A stretch of DNA of 64,000 nucleotides from Riptortus pedestris (GCA_019009955.1 CM032229.1:142871501-142935500); one strand, 5' to 3'. Shown: positions 22,001-34,569, counted from the first letter of the stretch. The notes: generated by a model not told the origin, from the sequence alone. Program-made: numbers and translations.

Positions 22001-23050
22001 TTTCAGTAGATAACTTACTAATTTTCTATTACATTTGGCTGGGATGAATTTTTTGTATGGAATTCTTTTTTATGAGTTCATAATTTTTCTCTGCACTTAT
22101 TATAAATAACATTTGTTTAATTGATGTGTTTTTCAAAATATTTGTAAGATTGGGCTAAGACCTTTACATACTAGTTGCGAAAGAGCTTATTTTAAGTTTT
22201 GAAAGTGAAAATAGGAATATAAACTCAAGAAGTGAATAGCATTTGGAACTATGGCTGAAAAAAAGATCACCTCATTTGTTTAATAAACAAATTATAATTT
22301 CAAAATGTCCATTGAGTTTAAAAAATGCGAAATTTTTCAGTATTGACGCTTATAGTTGTCGGATTTTCGAGCATGAGGTATTAGATTATGTCAGTTTATT
22401 TTGGTTTCATAAATGCTAAACAGAACATTTATCAGTTTCGTTGTAGTTGCGTAAGGTAACCACCTCGATTTCAGCGGTGAAAAATTACAGTTGGCACCAT
22501 TGATGTATTGTCCCATTAAAGATTTATAGTTTCCTGTTATTATCTTAATATTATTCTTATCGCAAGAGGTCATTCTTGAGGTGAGTACTCGGTTGAATGG
22601 CTTCGAGAAAAAAATAATTCTTCAAAATTATACTTTGCACCATTTGTGTACTGCCACAAGTAGATTTAATTTTTTTTTGTTATAATTAGTAAACCACATG
22701 GTGACACCTCCGAACTTGAATGAATTTCTCTTTAAGCCACACTAGTAACCGTTTTTATTTTTTAATTACCCTTACTTTAACAGCTGTTTATTGTCCTCTG
22801 CTCTTCTGATACATATTCTTCATTGTTTAATAGCTAGGTTTGTGTTCAGTCGTCAGTTTGAATTTTGATTTTCCCGCGCTCGCGGGGTTCATAGACCCGC
22901 CACACACACATGCATAACGTTTTGAATTTTGAACCTCAAAAAGACTAGATAATGCGGGAAATACCTTTTGAGAAAGCGAGGGTTGTGCCAGAGAGCGGTC
23001 TGAGGATCCGAGTTGCGGGAGTCACTGAGGAGACAAATCCGGGGAATGAT
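22001..23050. other. No gene seen
   Basis: AT-rich; a small hairpin CCCGCGCTCGCGGG at about 22874-22887 sits in a G+C-richer patch. No coding signal. Confidence 0.4.
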
Positions 23051-23055
23051 GATGG

Positions 23056-23219
23056 GATATATATATAATATATATATATATATAATATATATAATTTTGA
23101 ACGGACCTCATTTTCGTCATCTCTTGGGCAGGATCGATGGACATTTGAACAAATTTTTTCGAAACTCGCGTCATGAGAACGACCTCAATAGCTGATTTCC
23201 CTTAAGGGAAATCTGCTAA
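23056..23219 (+). mobile_element. Family H 3'-end, well preserved
   Basis: An interrupted (TA)n tract, TTTTGAACGGACCTCATTTT, GGATCGATGGACATTTGAA, CGCGTCATGAGAACGACCTC, then TTTCCCTTAAGGGAAA and TCTGCTAA. The 5' half is missing. Confidence 0.8.
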
Positions 23220-26200
23220 AAATTGATACAGTAAAAATTCAAAACTCTGGCCGCGACCAAGAAATAATCGAAGAATCGGATCATACTTTTGTACTGCTAA
23301 CCCTCTAGCTAGACATCCCACACGAATGAGTCAATGGACTGAGATATTTTTTTTTAATCTATTTTTGATTAATCCACTGACCTCAATGCTTCCTTAAAAA
23401 CTCTTTAAGACCTGGGCAACGCGGATTACACCTACACCACTCACGTCCAACAGGTTGCCCGGCCGGCTTACTCAGCAAATTTCAGTCCTAAAATATTCTC
23501 TTCATCAAAACTTATATTTAGTAGCCAACACGAACTATCCCTGAGATCTTACTCTCCTTACAGTTTATCTTGGTTCTTGAATAAACAATTGCAAATTTTG
23601 GAACTGAATCCTATAATTCTTATATTTTGTCACAGCCTGGTGGAATGGAAACGGACTGGAAGAATGGTGTAAAAATATCGCCCTAAAATCAATAATAGCA
23701 AATGTTAACACCAAAACCTTAATACTCAGACGCCAATTCTTCTCTCCCGCCAATTTAAAATACATCATGATTCAGCACTAATTATACCATGGGGGGGGGG
23801 CTTTATTTGGACTCACGATTGTCTTACTAAGCTTGAAATAAATTGAAAACTTAGACATTTTTGAAAAGAAGGTTATATCATTCACCTGAAGGCAAACTTA
23901 AAATGTGTATCACTCTGTCCAATAAGGAGCAGTGGCATGAACCTAGCGGTCACAACTTAAATCTCAGATATCCACATAAAATGTGCAATCCTTTCAATCA
24001 AAAGTCTTCCGAACCATTGATGGTGGTGCCTTGCATATATATTGATTCTTAACTTTCATCGAAAAGTAAATATCTCATTCGGTGAGGAGATCAAACCCTG
24101 TCGTGTTTATGCTGCCAGGATTTCCTTCTCCGGACCAGAGCTATATTTTTTTGGGTTAGTCTGTTGGACTCCAACCTATCGCTCTTATATTACATTCACT
24201 TATTTTACCACATTTATGGCATATAGATCAAAACATCACTGATAGTGAAGCAGGGTTCGTAAGGTGCTTTGCTGGGACAATATACCATATACGCCACCCA
24301 GTTATCTCGGGTTTGGGTAACAACTCATGGTTAATACTGAGGGCTTATAGTTCTGATACAAGCAACAATATTGAGATCAAGAAGGGGGTGTTTCCCAAAG
24401 TTTAATATTATACCATAGGTTGAATGGACGATTATTCTTTATTTTTTTTGGAATGTATCGTCTACGGCAAAAATTTGCGTTACTGTTACATTTCAGGCTG
24501 ATCCATTTTGATAAATTTGAATCAGCGTTAAATTGTTCAACTTATGGAAATTTTTCGCTAATTAACACTTGTGGTTTCCTTAATTAATTCCTTAAAGGAG
24601 TGGTAGCCTATATATTTTGCATTCAGCCAAAGTCTTGTTTTTGTATAATTGTCTTAGTAAACAATACACAAATGACATGACTTTGGCTTATTTTTAGTCA
24701 ATTAATAACTATTTAATGATTGTAAGAATACATTTAATTGGCGAGCTTACTGAAGAAACGACGCCGTCTGGGTTCGTTATTAGATAATTTCAAACTAAAC
24801 AAATAATCGTTGTGATTGAAGTTAAACATTTTTTATTGCTTTTAATATTGGATTATATAAAAGAAATAACAAATACTTGATATTTAATTAAACAATTTGA
24901 CAGAGGTTGTTCAGAGGACAACGAAATTTAAAACAAAATTGTGAATTTGTCCACGAATTCGAGACACAAAAGATATGTAAAGAATGAATTTTTGTTTCTT
25001 ATGAAAAGATACATTTTTACATCCCATGCATTGAAAGGAGATACCGTATATCACTTTAAAATGAAATCATTTTAAATGAATTGCACCCAAAATGTTATAT
25101 TTATTAATTCAATAGACGTAGAAGGAAGTCACGTGGTTTGCAGAAGAGATTTTTTTTTCTTTTGTGGGACAACGTTACCTATTCCTCCGCAACTATCCAG
25201 TAGCGCAAGTTTTTAATGTAATTGAGTGAATTATGCATAAAATAGGTCAAGAGTGTCGGCGTATTAACTGAAACAGTTATTCACAAAAATTACGCTAAAA
25301 ATTTGGAGTCCGATTTATTCTACAAATAGAAAAAAGGCTTCCAGAGCCAAACAGGGAGTATACTGGCCGAAAAAATAGGAGTAAAACGCCAAGTCTTTAC
25401 TCATGTATGTTTTTTTTATCGTCGGGCAAAACGCCAGCTCTCTTACCTCATGTGAGAATTTTAAACCGATTCTAAAGATGAAAAAAAACCGGAAAGAATC
25501 ATTTTTGTAAATACTAAACGAAGAAAAGAAATTGAGTAGAAAAATGATATTTCATTGTGAAAATAGCGGAAAAGGGAACATAAACTGACTTTTTAAAATA
25601 ATACTGTTCTGAGAAATAAAAAGAAAATAATAAAAAGAGTAAATCGGTCAGAAACCATTCATCGGAGTGTATATTTTGCTAGGAATGTGCGGTCTTTCTT
25701 TGCCTCCAGAGCGAGGGCTAATAATCTTAGAAAATAAACAGGGGGGTTAGTCTTATATATATATATAGGGGGGGGGGCTGTCTTTTCTCTAGGCCCCACT
25801 GTCGGGGGTTTTGAGGGAGGGGGCCACCGTAGGGGAGCAACTTTTCTCTGGGTAAATATTTAATGCTCCATAACCTAAATTTTCCTCAAGTTTCTTGGTC
25901 CAATGTTAGTATAAACATGTATATTTAACATGTCAAAACTCCCCCACGCGTGAGCGTGTGTGTGTGAGCCGGCGTCGGCGACTGTGTGCATTTTAATATG
26001 TATGAACAATATAGTGGGGTGCTGGAAAGGAGGCCCGGGAGGAGCCAGTCCCACTTTCTCAAACAACTCATAAAATATTAATGACAATAAATATTTATTG
26101 GGCTTTAAGTTTAAGTATATATAGAAGTCCCTGGGAAGATCGAATTATTGTAGAGGCCGTGACGAGATGCTTTCATTCAAAATGTCCATATTTCCAGGTG

Positions 26201-26745
26201 AATAACAACTATTTATATTAAAAACGCCTCAAGCTGCCTTCTGCATAAAATGATTGGTATGCTTCTCCACAAAACACAACTGGTGAAACGTAATAGCTGA
26301 TTAAATCCATTATCTGACCTTATAGTGTATTGAGAAAGAGACAATAAGTTAAATTAAAAAGTGACTTATCTTTTAAGTGTACTATTTCAGAAGATATTCC
26401 TTTGATTTTAGAGGAATCACCAATAGAATTATTAATGAAAATATAATTTCTAAGCATTTTACCTCTTAAGAAGAAAGGAAGTGTTGTAATCACGAATGTT
26501 ATCGGTTTTCAGATTTCCACCGCATTATCCATTTTGACGTTACTTAAACCAATTTTCACTAGTTTCTGTGTGTACGTATATCAAGTTGTGGATCACCTTT
26601 TTCATGAAAACCGATTCTGGAGGGGGTGTGGTTGAAGGGAGGAATAAAACTAGCAAATTTTTCCTTACAAATTAGAGGTAAGAATTTTGTATAGAATCAT
26701 TTCTGATTCTTATGTAATGTCTATAAATTCAGTTTTATGTCATTT
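23220..26745. other. No gene seen; G-rich tracts near 25.8 kb
   Basis: Long stretch without recognisable genes or repeats. Two adjoining plus-strand frames (23861-24242) are mixed in composition but show no domain. Around 25740-25850 there are G-runs next to a short TA repeat; 25804-25835 could form a G-quadruplex. Nothing else supportable. Confidence 0.4.
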
Positions 26746-26830
26746 TTAGCAGATTTTCTTTAGGCCCTTAATCAACTATTTATAAAACCGGCCATGTCAT
26801 TTTCAAAAAAATTATCACATTAAAAATTAT

Positions 26831-26885
<55 letters not shown>

Positions 26886-27309
26886 CACACCAAACACATA
26901 ATGTTCTTGTGGTATCATTACCAAGCTCGATATTTAATCGTTTCATGTATAAAGAACGATCAAGTTTGTGAATGGCAGAAATCGGGGAAAAGTAGGAGCG
27001 GGTGTGGTTTAGAGAGGGAGAACTTCGAAAATTCCAAATATCTCCGTTATTATACGTCGGATCAAAAAAATAAATAGGACCACTCTTATTGAAAATTTAA
27101 TGTTCTATTAATTAGTTATGTAATGTTTCTTTTAATAATTATAATAATTTCATTATCTAGAGCATTAACCGAGAGATTTCCTTTTTTCTGTTTTCAGAAT
27201 TAACTCCCACTCCTACTTTTGCCATATTGAATCATTGAACTTTTATGTTTTGAGATAAATGTAAATGCGTTGCGGGAAATCTGCTAAGTTAACGCAGTCC
27301 CTCGAGGAC
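26746..27309 (-). mobile_element. Family H copy with both ends
   Basis: On the minus strand it begins GTCCTCGAGGGACTGCGTTA and AGCAGATTTCCC, runs through the body (26905-27260), crosses a (TA)n/(GT)n tract (26828-26894) and ends with a decayed palindrome and ATCTGCTAA at 26746. Confidence 0.75.
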
Positions 27310-27329
27310 TTTTTAATCCGGCGTATTGG

Positions 27330-27332
<3 letters not shown>

Positions 27333-27380
<48 letters not shown>

Positions 27381-27785
27381 CTATTAATTTAATAGTACAT
27401 GTGGTGCATATATCAGATTTTATTCTTTAGTTCTAACATTAACCGATATATTTCAATTTTGTTGTTTTCAGCTTTAAATACCTACTCATTTTACATACAT
27501 AATGAGCCAATGTTTCATGAACCATCTTATTTCAATCATGAATAAGAAATATTGTTTTAATTAGACAGAGATGACTGGGTTTAAAGGAGGCACAAAATAA
27601 AAACTTCAAAATATTTACGTTATTATTATGCGATCGAAAATATTACAATCAGCCTTGTTGGAAATTTAATGTGCCTTAATTATTTTTCCATACAATGTTT
27701 TCATTAATTACAATGTTAACCAATATATTTATACATTTTCAGTCTTCACGTGACCCCCCTCTCTTCTACTCATGTGATTATCATA
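27333..27785 (-). mobile_element. Family H fragment with (TA)n and body modules
   Basis: A (TA)n tract (27333-27380) is followed on the minus strand by two decayed body segments, each with a 'gctgaaaa' or 'gaagactgaaaa' start (about 27470 and 27740). Neither terminus is recognisable, and another copy starts at 27794. Confidence 0.55.
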
Positions 27786-27793
27786 TTAAAAAA

Positions 27794-28206
27794 GTCCTTC
27801 ACGAAGGGCCTGCGTTAAACTAAGCAGATTTCCCACGTGAAGTTTTACAATAGATAAATTTCACGAGAGCCGAACAATTACGGAAACGGCCGAACTAGCT
27901 TTTCGGCGGAATCTCAAGACTAGAACCGAACTTAGCCGATTACTGTTACACGCACACACTTTAACTGCAAATATCTGGGTTAATATTCAAGATAGAGAAT
28001 AAATGCATATAACAATATTTATAGCAATTTTAATTTGCATTAAGATTGATTTTATGCAATTTTTCGATCCGACGCATTTCGCATTTTTGAAAACCCTCCC
28101 CTCTAAACCGTCCCTCCCAGCGGTTCTTACTCTTACATACAACGTTTAAATATCGAGTTTGGTAAACGATCAAGCAAAAATTGCGACCACTAGAGCTTTA
28201 ACAGAC

Positions 28207-28261
<55 letters not shown>

Positions 28262-28383
28262 GTACGGACCTAATTTTCGTCATCTCCTGGGTAGGATCGT
28301 GATGGACAATTGAAGAGAATTTTTCAAAATCGCGTCATGAGTACGACCTCAATAGATGATTTCCCCTAAGGGAAATCTGCTAA
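27794..28383 (+). mobile_element. Family H full-length copy A
   Basis: Start GTCCTTCACGAAGGGCCTGC (hairpin partly mutated), AAGCAGATTTCCCACGTGAA, 'aatagataaatttcacgaga', body, ATTGCGACCACTAGAGC, (TA)n at 28205-28259, 'ggacctaattttcgtcatct' and the 3' palindrome followed by TCTGCTAA. It is about 590 bp and has no coding sequence; transposition would depend on an autonomous Helentron elsewhere. Confidence 0.88.
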
Positions 28384-29560
28384 AAACTGTGTCAATAGAC
28401 AGGTCAAGGAGTGAATAAGAGAATAGGATTTTGAATGACCTCATCTGAGTGGGAGTTACTGCAGGGGGGAAATGTTCCTTGGCTACGCGGGATTTTTTAA
28501 ATTTTTAGTTTTTTATTGTATCGACATTATTAATATTCTTTTTTAAATTAATTAACAGTTTTTGCTACTATCATTAGCATTCCCAGTCTATGGTTGTGAG
28601 TCAATATCTTAAGTTCGTAAATCACGGTTCTCAATCCCTACTATTTCCATCTTATTACAGCCATTATTTATAAGAAACAGAAATTATTTGATCATACACA
28701 ACCCATTTATAACAAGTTAATAAAAAAATTCTTTTTTTTTTGTTTGATTGTGTACGGTGCCTTCGGTTAGTCTTCTATTCATCTCTGCTGAGCGTTCATC
28801 CTTATGGCACAATGTTATATGCTCAGATTCAATTTTGATTAGCTTAGGTTATTTTAACATTTGGTTAACTGAACATGGTAGCTATACTGTTTTTAAATTA
28901 CTTAATTTGCGTGTAGCCAAATAAATAATATTCAATTTACGAAATTAGATATGTATTTTACTATTTTTTGAATGACCAACATATGTAGTCACATTTACAA
29001 AACTGCTATTATGTTATTTACGGCCATAAATGTGTTGGCCGAAAATTTTTTATCGATGACATCCATGCAGTTGCATTGCGTTCCTAAAAAATCAGATAGT
29101 TTGTCCCTAAAACAGCTGATTCTCGTACCACTTTACTTCCTATTTGACTATATCTGACAGAAATTGAGTTTTTCATAATAAAAAGTGGAAATTTAGATAG
29201 AAAAAAAAACACTTTTCTAGAAGAGATTTATTGATTTATTTTTATGGACGGGCTTACTTAAATGTGAATATTTTCTATTTCTTTTATCGTTTAATCAAAT
29301 GAACGTAAATTGTATATATCTAGTAATTGGTTGATTTGTTTGTACAAAATGTTAACCTGCCTTTCACCAATAGCCAAATACCTCGAGGCATAATTCACTC
29401 TAGCTTATTCTCCTACATATTTGTTATTATTACTGTTTCATTTCCCATGCTACCCAGTTGGTATCTATATATAATTGTTTGATCATTATATTATTTTAAT
29501 GGTAAATTGTACCCCTTAGATATTTGGGAAACAGGCCTTAATAACAGGAAGTCCTCCCAC
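28384..29560. other. No gene seen
   Basis: AT-rich; a 61-codon plus-strand frame at 28972-29157 has no recognisable features. Confidence 0.45.
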
Positions 29561-29625
29561 CAATTTCTTTATTAAAGCACAAGGCGTTTCGGAACTAATG
29601 AGTCAGCATCAGGTACTAACAACAA
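29560..29625 (-). ncRNA. Hammerhead-like core, Penelope-type layout
   Basis: The minus strand reads CCTGATG, a short stem-loop (GACTCATTAGTTC), CGAAACGCC, then CTTGTGCTTTAATAAAG. The layout parallels 21514-21440. The core has C instead of A at the last CUGANGA position, so it may be inactive. Confidence 0.45.
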
Positions 29626-29997
29626 AACAACAAAGAAATATGTTTAAGGCCATGGGATGTATCAAAAAAACTTACATTTGAAATGTTAATATATAATATA
29701 ACCTAAAAAAAATTACTAAAATGAGTCTTAAGAATTGTCTTAGCTTAAAAAATATAAAAAAATCACAATCATATAAACTAATAAAACATAATTTAATTAG
29801 TTTAAAATTAAATAATACCTAAATAAATATACAGATATTTAAAAATAAAAACATCCATTTGGTATAATTAAAATTCCAATTATTGAAAAAAGTTCCTACC
29901 TCGGCCGTATGGATGGATGCTATGGGTTTCGGACCACTACTGGCGACTAGCAGAGAAGGTGGAGGCCTACTATACAGAAACCATACTCTGTTATAAG
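29626..29997. other. No gene seen
   Basis: AT-rich with a small mixed patch at 29900-29990; not assigned. Confidence 0.35.
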
Positions 29998-30000
29998 AAA

Positions 30001-30611
30001 GTCCGTCACGCAGGGGGCTGCGTAAACTAAGCAGATTTCCCACGTAAAGTTATACATTAGAGAAATCTCCATACGGGTGCCGAAACAGTTACGGAAACGG
30101 CCAAACTATTTTTCGGCGGGAACGACGAGAAGCGACCATAGCTCGTCCGTTACACTTAATAAAATGCAAATATCTCGGTTAATATTGAAGATAGAGAATA
30201 AATGTATATATAAAATAGTTATAGTAAATTTAATTTGCAATAAGATTGGTTCTATACAACTTTTCCAACATATAGTAACGGAGATACTTCGAATTTTTGA
30301 AATTTCCCCCTCTAAATCTCCCCCTCCTACAGTTCCGATTTCAGCCATTAACGAACTTGATTTTTCTTTTACTTAAAACGATTAAATACCGAGTTTGGTG
30401 ACGATTAAACAAAAATTGCGACCGCTAGATTGTTAACAGACAAATATATATAATATATATATATATATATATGTAGATAGATATATAGTTTTGAACGGAC
30501 CTCATTTTCGTCATCTCCTGAGTAGGATCGATGGACATTTAAGAAATGGTTCGAAAATCGCGTCATGAGTACGACCTCAATAGCTAATTTCCCTTAAGGG
30601 AAATCTGCTAA
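30001..30611 (+). mobile_element. Family H full-length copy B
   Basis: It carries GTCCGTCACGCAGGGGGCTG, AAGCAGATTTCCCACGTAAA, the 'acggaaacggccaaact' block, the body, ATTGCGACCGCTAGATTG, a (TA)n tract at 30446-30475, and a perfect TTTCCCTTAAGGGAAA followed by TCTGCTAA. Its ends are flanked by AA on the left and T on the right. The frames on both strands within it are not coding. Confidence 0.92.
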
Positions 30612-30639
30612 TATACTACATTATTCGAAGCTTAACTAC

Positions 30640-31058
30640 CAAATATTGTTTTCCAGAGACCTTTATTATACGAGATACATGCCAAATATATTATTGTAAC
30701 CCCCCTCCCCTCCCCCCCCCCCGTATTAAATTCTTGGACTTCTAAAATTTTGATTAAGATAAAAATTCTTCTGATTCATTATAAATTACAGTACTAGATA
30801 TAGTAAATAGTTTTCAATAAAATTAATATGTTATATTCTGATATGTTTCAGTTATTGTTATTCTTTCCGGTGAGCCGTTGGCTTATTGTTTGTTTAAATT
30901 TGAGACGCTTCCCGCCGGAAAGGGAGGGGAGAGATTTTTTTATTACCTTTTGTTTATCACTTAATGTACACGTTCGTTGTGTTATCATTATGTATGCTTA
31001 TATATTATTAAACTTCGCGAGGGAAATATGCTTAGTTTATTCAGTCCCTGCGTGACGG
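30640..31058 (-). mobile_element. Family H variant, 5' end with alternative body
   Basis: On the minus strand it starts GTCCGTCACGCAGGGACTGA and AAGCATATTTCCCTCGCG. The body then differs from copy B and matches 35935-36160 instead (blocks 'tactagatatagtaaatagt' and 'ttctttccggtgag'). It lies tail-to-tail against copy B. Confidence 0.65.
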
Positions 31059-31208
31059 ACTTTTATACAAGTTCTAAGTTTAAAATCGAAGGATTTTAGT
31101 AATTTACAATGAAAAATAATAGTCTACAAGAAAAGAAAGAATAATATTTATATTGCTTGAGTTACGGGTGATGCATTCATATAGACGTCACGCCGAACCT
31201 AGCAAAAA

Positions 31209-31441
31209 GTCCGTCACGCTGGGGCTGCGTAAACTAATGAGATTGATTCTATACAATTTTTCGATCTGACGCTTAATAACGGAGGTATTTTGAATTTTCC
31301 GAAAATCCCCCCTCTAAACCCCCCCTCCCACAACACCGATTTCAGCCATTAACGAACTTGATCTTCCATTTTACATAAAACGATTAAATTCCGAGTTTGG
31401 TAACGATCAAACAAAAATTGCGACCGCTAGAGCGTTAACAG

Positions 31442-31505
<64 letters not shown>

Positions 31506-31627
31506 TTGAACGGACACTCATTTTCGTCATCTCCTGATAGGATCGATGGACATTTGAAGAAATCTTTCGAAACTCGCGTCATGAGTACGACCTCAATAGC
31601 TGATTTCCCTTAAGGGAAATCTGCTAA
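31209..31627 (+). mobile_element. Family H copy C, internally deleted
   Basis: The 5' end GTCCGTCACGCTGGGGCTGC jumps at ACTAATGAGATTGATTCTAT straight into mid-body, removing about 200 bp. The rest is intact: a long (TA)n at 31446-31500, the conserved 3' region and TTTCCCTTAAGGGAAATCTG plus CTAA. Confidence 0.9.
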
Positions 31628-33040
31628 AACGTGTTCAGGGAAGAAACAATAAGAATGATTCCGAATAAAACTGAAATCTGAAAATGTTTACGATTACAAT
31701 ACTTCCTTTACTTCGTACATGAAAGTAAAAATGGATTCGAGATGGCGTTAGATCAGCATATAGGAAATATTCAATTTACGCAAGTATGGATTTTGTTTAC
31801 AATATGCCATTCATGCTCTATACCGATTTACTAGACCTAAAGAGGCAAACTACCACTTGTGACCTTTGCAGTGTTTTCCACCCCATCCATAAGAAATACA
31901 TATTATGGAGAACAGAGGATATATGTTATCCAATCCCTGGGCCTGTGGATTCAGCCTCTGGCCTGTTGCAAGTAAAGTTCCTTCTGAATAGTCTGAACGT
32001 ATTGTGTCCTGAAATGTTGAAGTATTCTGCACACATTGGTCCCTCACAAATGTATATCTACACGTTAAGATGGTCGCCTGAAAAAGAAATTAAAAAATCA
32101 CCAACTTCCATTGACCCTCTCTGAATATTCCCTCTGAATTTTAAGCAACTTGAAATCAGAATTCACGTTCGATTTTTCTTCCCGTTTTTTTTTCAGTTAG
32201 CGTTCACAGTTATGGAATTACATTGGCTGCAGTATGAAACGAATTGGAAATGAAGATGGAAAAGGCAGAGCCACCCAATGTTGGACCCTAGCAGTGCAAA
32301 CCCATATCGTTTATTAACTTAGTACAAAAAAAAAATTTCAAATAAAACAAAGAGAAAATTGAAAATAGCTAAAGTTCTGAATAGAACTTCAGGGCACATA
32401 TATAAACCATCATCCTTCCATTTATTAGTGCCTTTAAAAAAAAAAATAAAAACCTCTAACGAATTCACTTTGTTTCCTCGCTTTTCCGAAAATCAAATGT
32501 TAAAATAAAAAGGGGGTGTAGACCTCACAAGGGAAAAAATTCAATTGCAGGCTTCAAAAAATTCAATTGGCTACCGGTTAAAAAAATAAAAAAACACGTA
32601 CTCTTTCATATAAACTTCTCTTCTCTCGTACTGAAAGTACTTTTATGTTTGCAGATGATACAGGGCAAAAAGGTCTTTTCAAACAGAAACTTTGATGTGT
32701 TTCAACTTTTTTTTCTTTCTCTCCTTCAACATTTGAAATATATCGTCGAAGGCCATAACAAATCAAGGGTGTATGGTAGATATATTTGACTGTTAGAGCT
32801 TTTGATTATATCTACTTTTTGAAGAATATTATGGTTGGACGTCTGAAGAACGTCTTTCAATACAAATCAAATATAGATAATCAAAACATTTTTTTTTGTT
32901 TATTTATTTGCTAATTTCAATTGGACTGTTTAATATCTCGTTCTAATTTCTTTTGGAAAATCAAGAGTGTTATGAAGCTCTCAAAAAAAATAATAAGTAA
33001 TTTATATTTTTTGTTATTGATAGCGTACCAAGAAAAAGAA
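31628..33040. other. No gene supported
   Basis: A 112-codon plus-strand frame at 31786-32124 (cysteine pair CDLC near residue 28) is the longest non-repeat frame nearby, but it has no recognisable domain, homologue or splice context that I can identify. The rest is AT-rich. Confidence 0.35.
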
Positions 33041-33044
33041 AAGT

Positions 33045-33480
33045 AGGGCTGCGTAAAGTAAGATTGTCCACATAATGGAATGACTCAATTGTGGTCTAAT
33101 TTCTATTCTATTCAATGTCCTAGTCTATGCACATTTCTAAGAAGACTGTGGAAATAGGATCTAAAATTTAAATTTCGTACGAGATCTTTAATGACTAAGC
33201 TACTCAAAGTGAAAATCGGGTAAGTATAATTGGGGATTTACTGATGGATGAAGGAAAAAAAATAAATATAACTCTTTTAATATTTCATTTACAAAATAAG
33301 CATGTATAGAACATCAACTACATAATATTAAATAACTGACGAGATTGGTCCTATACAATATTTTGATTCATTTCACAATATTAGAGATATGCCACATTTC
33401 TAAACCTTCCCTCAAACCCTTCTCTTTCTGGTCTGATTTAACGGATATCAGCAAGTGTGGATTTAGTTTTGAAAGTTTTC
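33045..33480 (+). mobile_element. Family H copy, decayed, module form
   Basis: A worn 5' end ('agggctgcgtaaagtaagat', 'gtccacataatggaatga') is followed by 'ggggatttactgatgg', 'actgacgagattggtcctat' and 'gatttaacggatatcagc'. No 3' end. Confidence 0.5.
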
Positions 33481-33615
33481 AGGATATAAAACTGGGAAAA
33501 ATTCGTCACCAACAATGTTACTATTATTATATAGTGCTTTCATACTATTTATTCTTTTCTTCTGAAATCTCATTTTTTACCTTGAAATAAATTTTTGGTT
33601 CATATTTTATCAATG

Positions 33616-33627
33616 AAAAGCTAAATG
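33616..33627 (+). repeat. Target-site duplication, left (LINE at 33628)
   Basis: AAAAGCTAAATG here is repeated exactly at 34228-34239, bracketing the LINE. Because the element may end in A residues, the shared AAAA is ambiguous; at least GCTAAATG is duplicated. Confidence 0.8.
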
Positions 33628-34227
33628 AGAAATGAAAAGAACTCACGACAACACATACTGTACATATCAAGATATTCAAGCCCAAGCAAAACATATGATA
33701 CTCAACTCATGGCAGAAAACTTGGTTTACCACAACTGATAAGAAATTTCTAGAAATGAAACATACAATTGGTGAATGGCCTTCCTCAAAAAGGCTAATTA
33801 GAAGAGAAGAAGTAGTTTTAACGAGGTTGAGAATTGACACTCACACTTACCAACTTACTGGAGAAGACGAACCCTACTGCCAGCACTGTAACTGTAGACT
33901 TACTATATAACATATACTTACTGACTGCTATTTAAGGACTCACATAGACCTACCATACACTTTGACTGAATTACTACATGACTGTAGCCAGTATATAGAC
34001 CGCGTATTATACTACTTGAAACAAAACATTTTCAAAAAATTATAATGTAGGGCAATACTGAAAATATTTACAGAAATAAGCGTACTTACGTAAATATAAT
34101 AATTATATGTTATATGTTGAATATGTTAAATATGTTATATGTTAGATATGTTATATATTGTATGTTAAATAACAGATTCGTCGCTAAATGGCCCCAGTTA
34201 CGAAATGCGATTATTGTACGAATAAAT
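33628..34227 (+). mobile_element. 5'-truncated LINE (non-LTR retrotransposon)
   Basis: A 600-bp insertion bracketed by a 12-bp duplication. It keeps the last about 138 codons of the reverse-transcriptase polyprotein and a 3' UTR with an imperfect TATGTTAAATA-type tandem repeat (34100-34165), 'ggccccagttacgaaatg' and a terminal AATAAATA. Extreme 5' truncation is typical of target-primed reverse transcription. Confidence 0.85.
33629..34045 (+). pseudogene. LINE polyprotein C-terminus, one internal stop
   Basis: The frame encodes the distal part of a Jockey/I-group polyprotein: a Trp-rich segment (SWQKTW, GEWPSS), the RREEVVLTRLRIDTHTYQL block and a zinc-knuckle C-x2-C...H-x4-C (YCQHC to HILTDC). 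Families of this group usually have LT(V/I)EHIL at this point. Here the Glu codon is TAA at 33908-33910, and the frame continues for 44 codons to a natural stop. The protein would have bound nucleic acid near the end of the reverse-transcriptase polyprotein; this copy is inactive by truncation. Confidence 0.8.
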
Positions 34228-34239
34228 AAAAGCTAAATG
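34228..34239 (+). repeat. Target-site duplication, right
   Basis: The second AAAAGCTAAATG, immediately after the LINE 3' end. Confidence 0.8.
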
Positions 34240-34392
34240 CTTCTTTTAGAATTTGAAATAAATTAAATCTAAAGATAATTTGACTTAATAAAATGTCACA
34301 ATAATTCATCAAAAGTAATTGTAAAAAAAAATTGAATTTATAGGATACATAAAACAATTGAACACCTGCTGATGTTACTACAACATAAATTC

Positions 34393-34569
34393 AATTATTT
34401 ATTAACGTCCACTTTTTCCAACTAAGGCTAATTGGGACGGGTTATCTACAGGGTATCACTCTTTTCTAGCCAGGGTGGGATTAAGTAAATTCCTATTGCC
34501 TAGGTGAGAATAATACTCGCCACTTTTGGTTTACCATGTCAGATTAAGGCCAACGGCTAACCTGAGACC
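34393..34569 (-). mobile_element. tRNA-derived SINE, shortened
   Basis: Tail 'tcaattatttattaacg', then 'aggctaattgggacgggtta' and 'tctagccagggtgg' as in the full copy. Part of the body and about 13 bp of the head are deleted, and the element ends at CCAACGGCTAACCTGAG. Confidence 0.8.

Noticed and set aside
30077..30376. Frames of 80-99 codons on both strands
   Set aside because: They lie wholly inside family H copy B, whose other copies do not preserve the frame.
27794..31627. Canonical Helitron (TC start, CTRR end, insertion between A and T)
   Set aside because: The CTAA end and hairpin fit, but the base before TC is a constant G that belongs to the element and the 3' flank is not always T. 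Helentron/HINE fits better.
31786..32124. 112-codon plus-strand frame
   Set aside because: No recognisable domain, no supporting splice sites or neighbours, and the length is near what chance gives in 64 kb searched in six frames.
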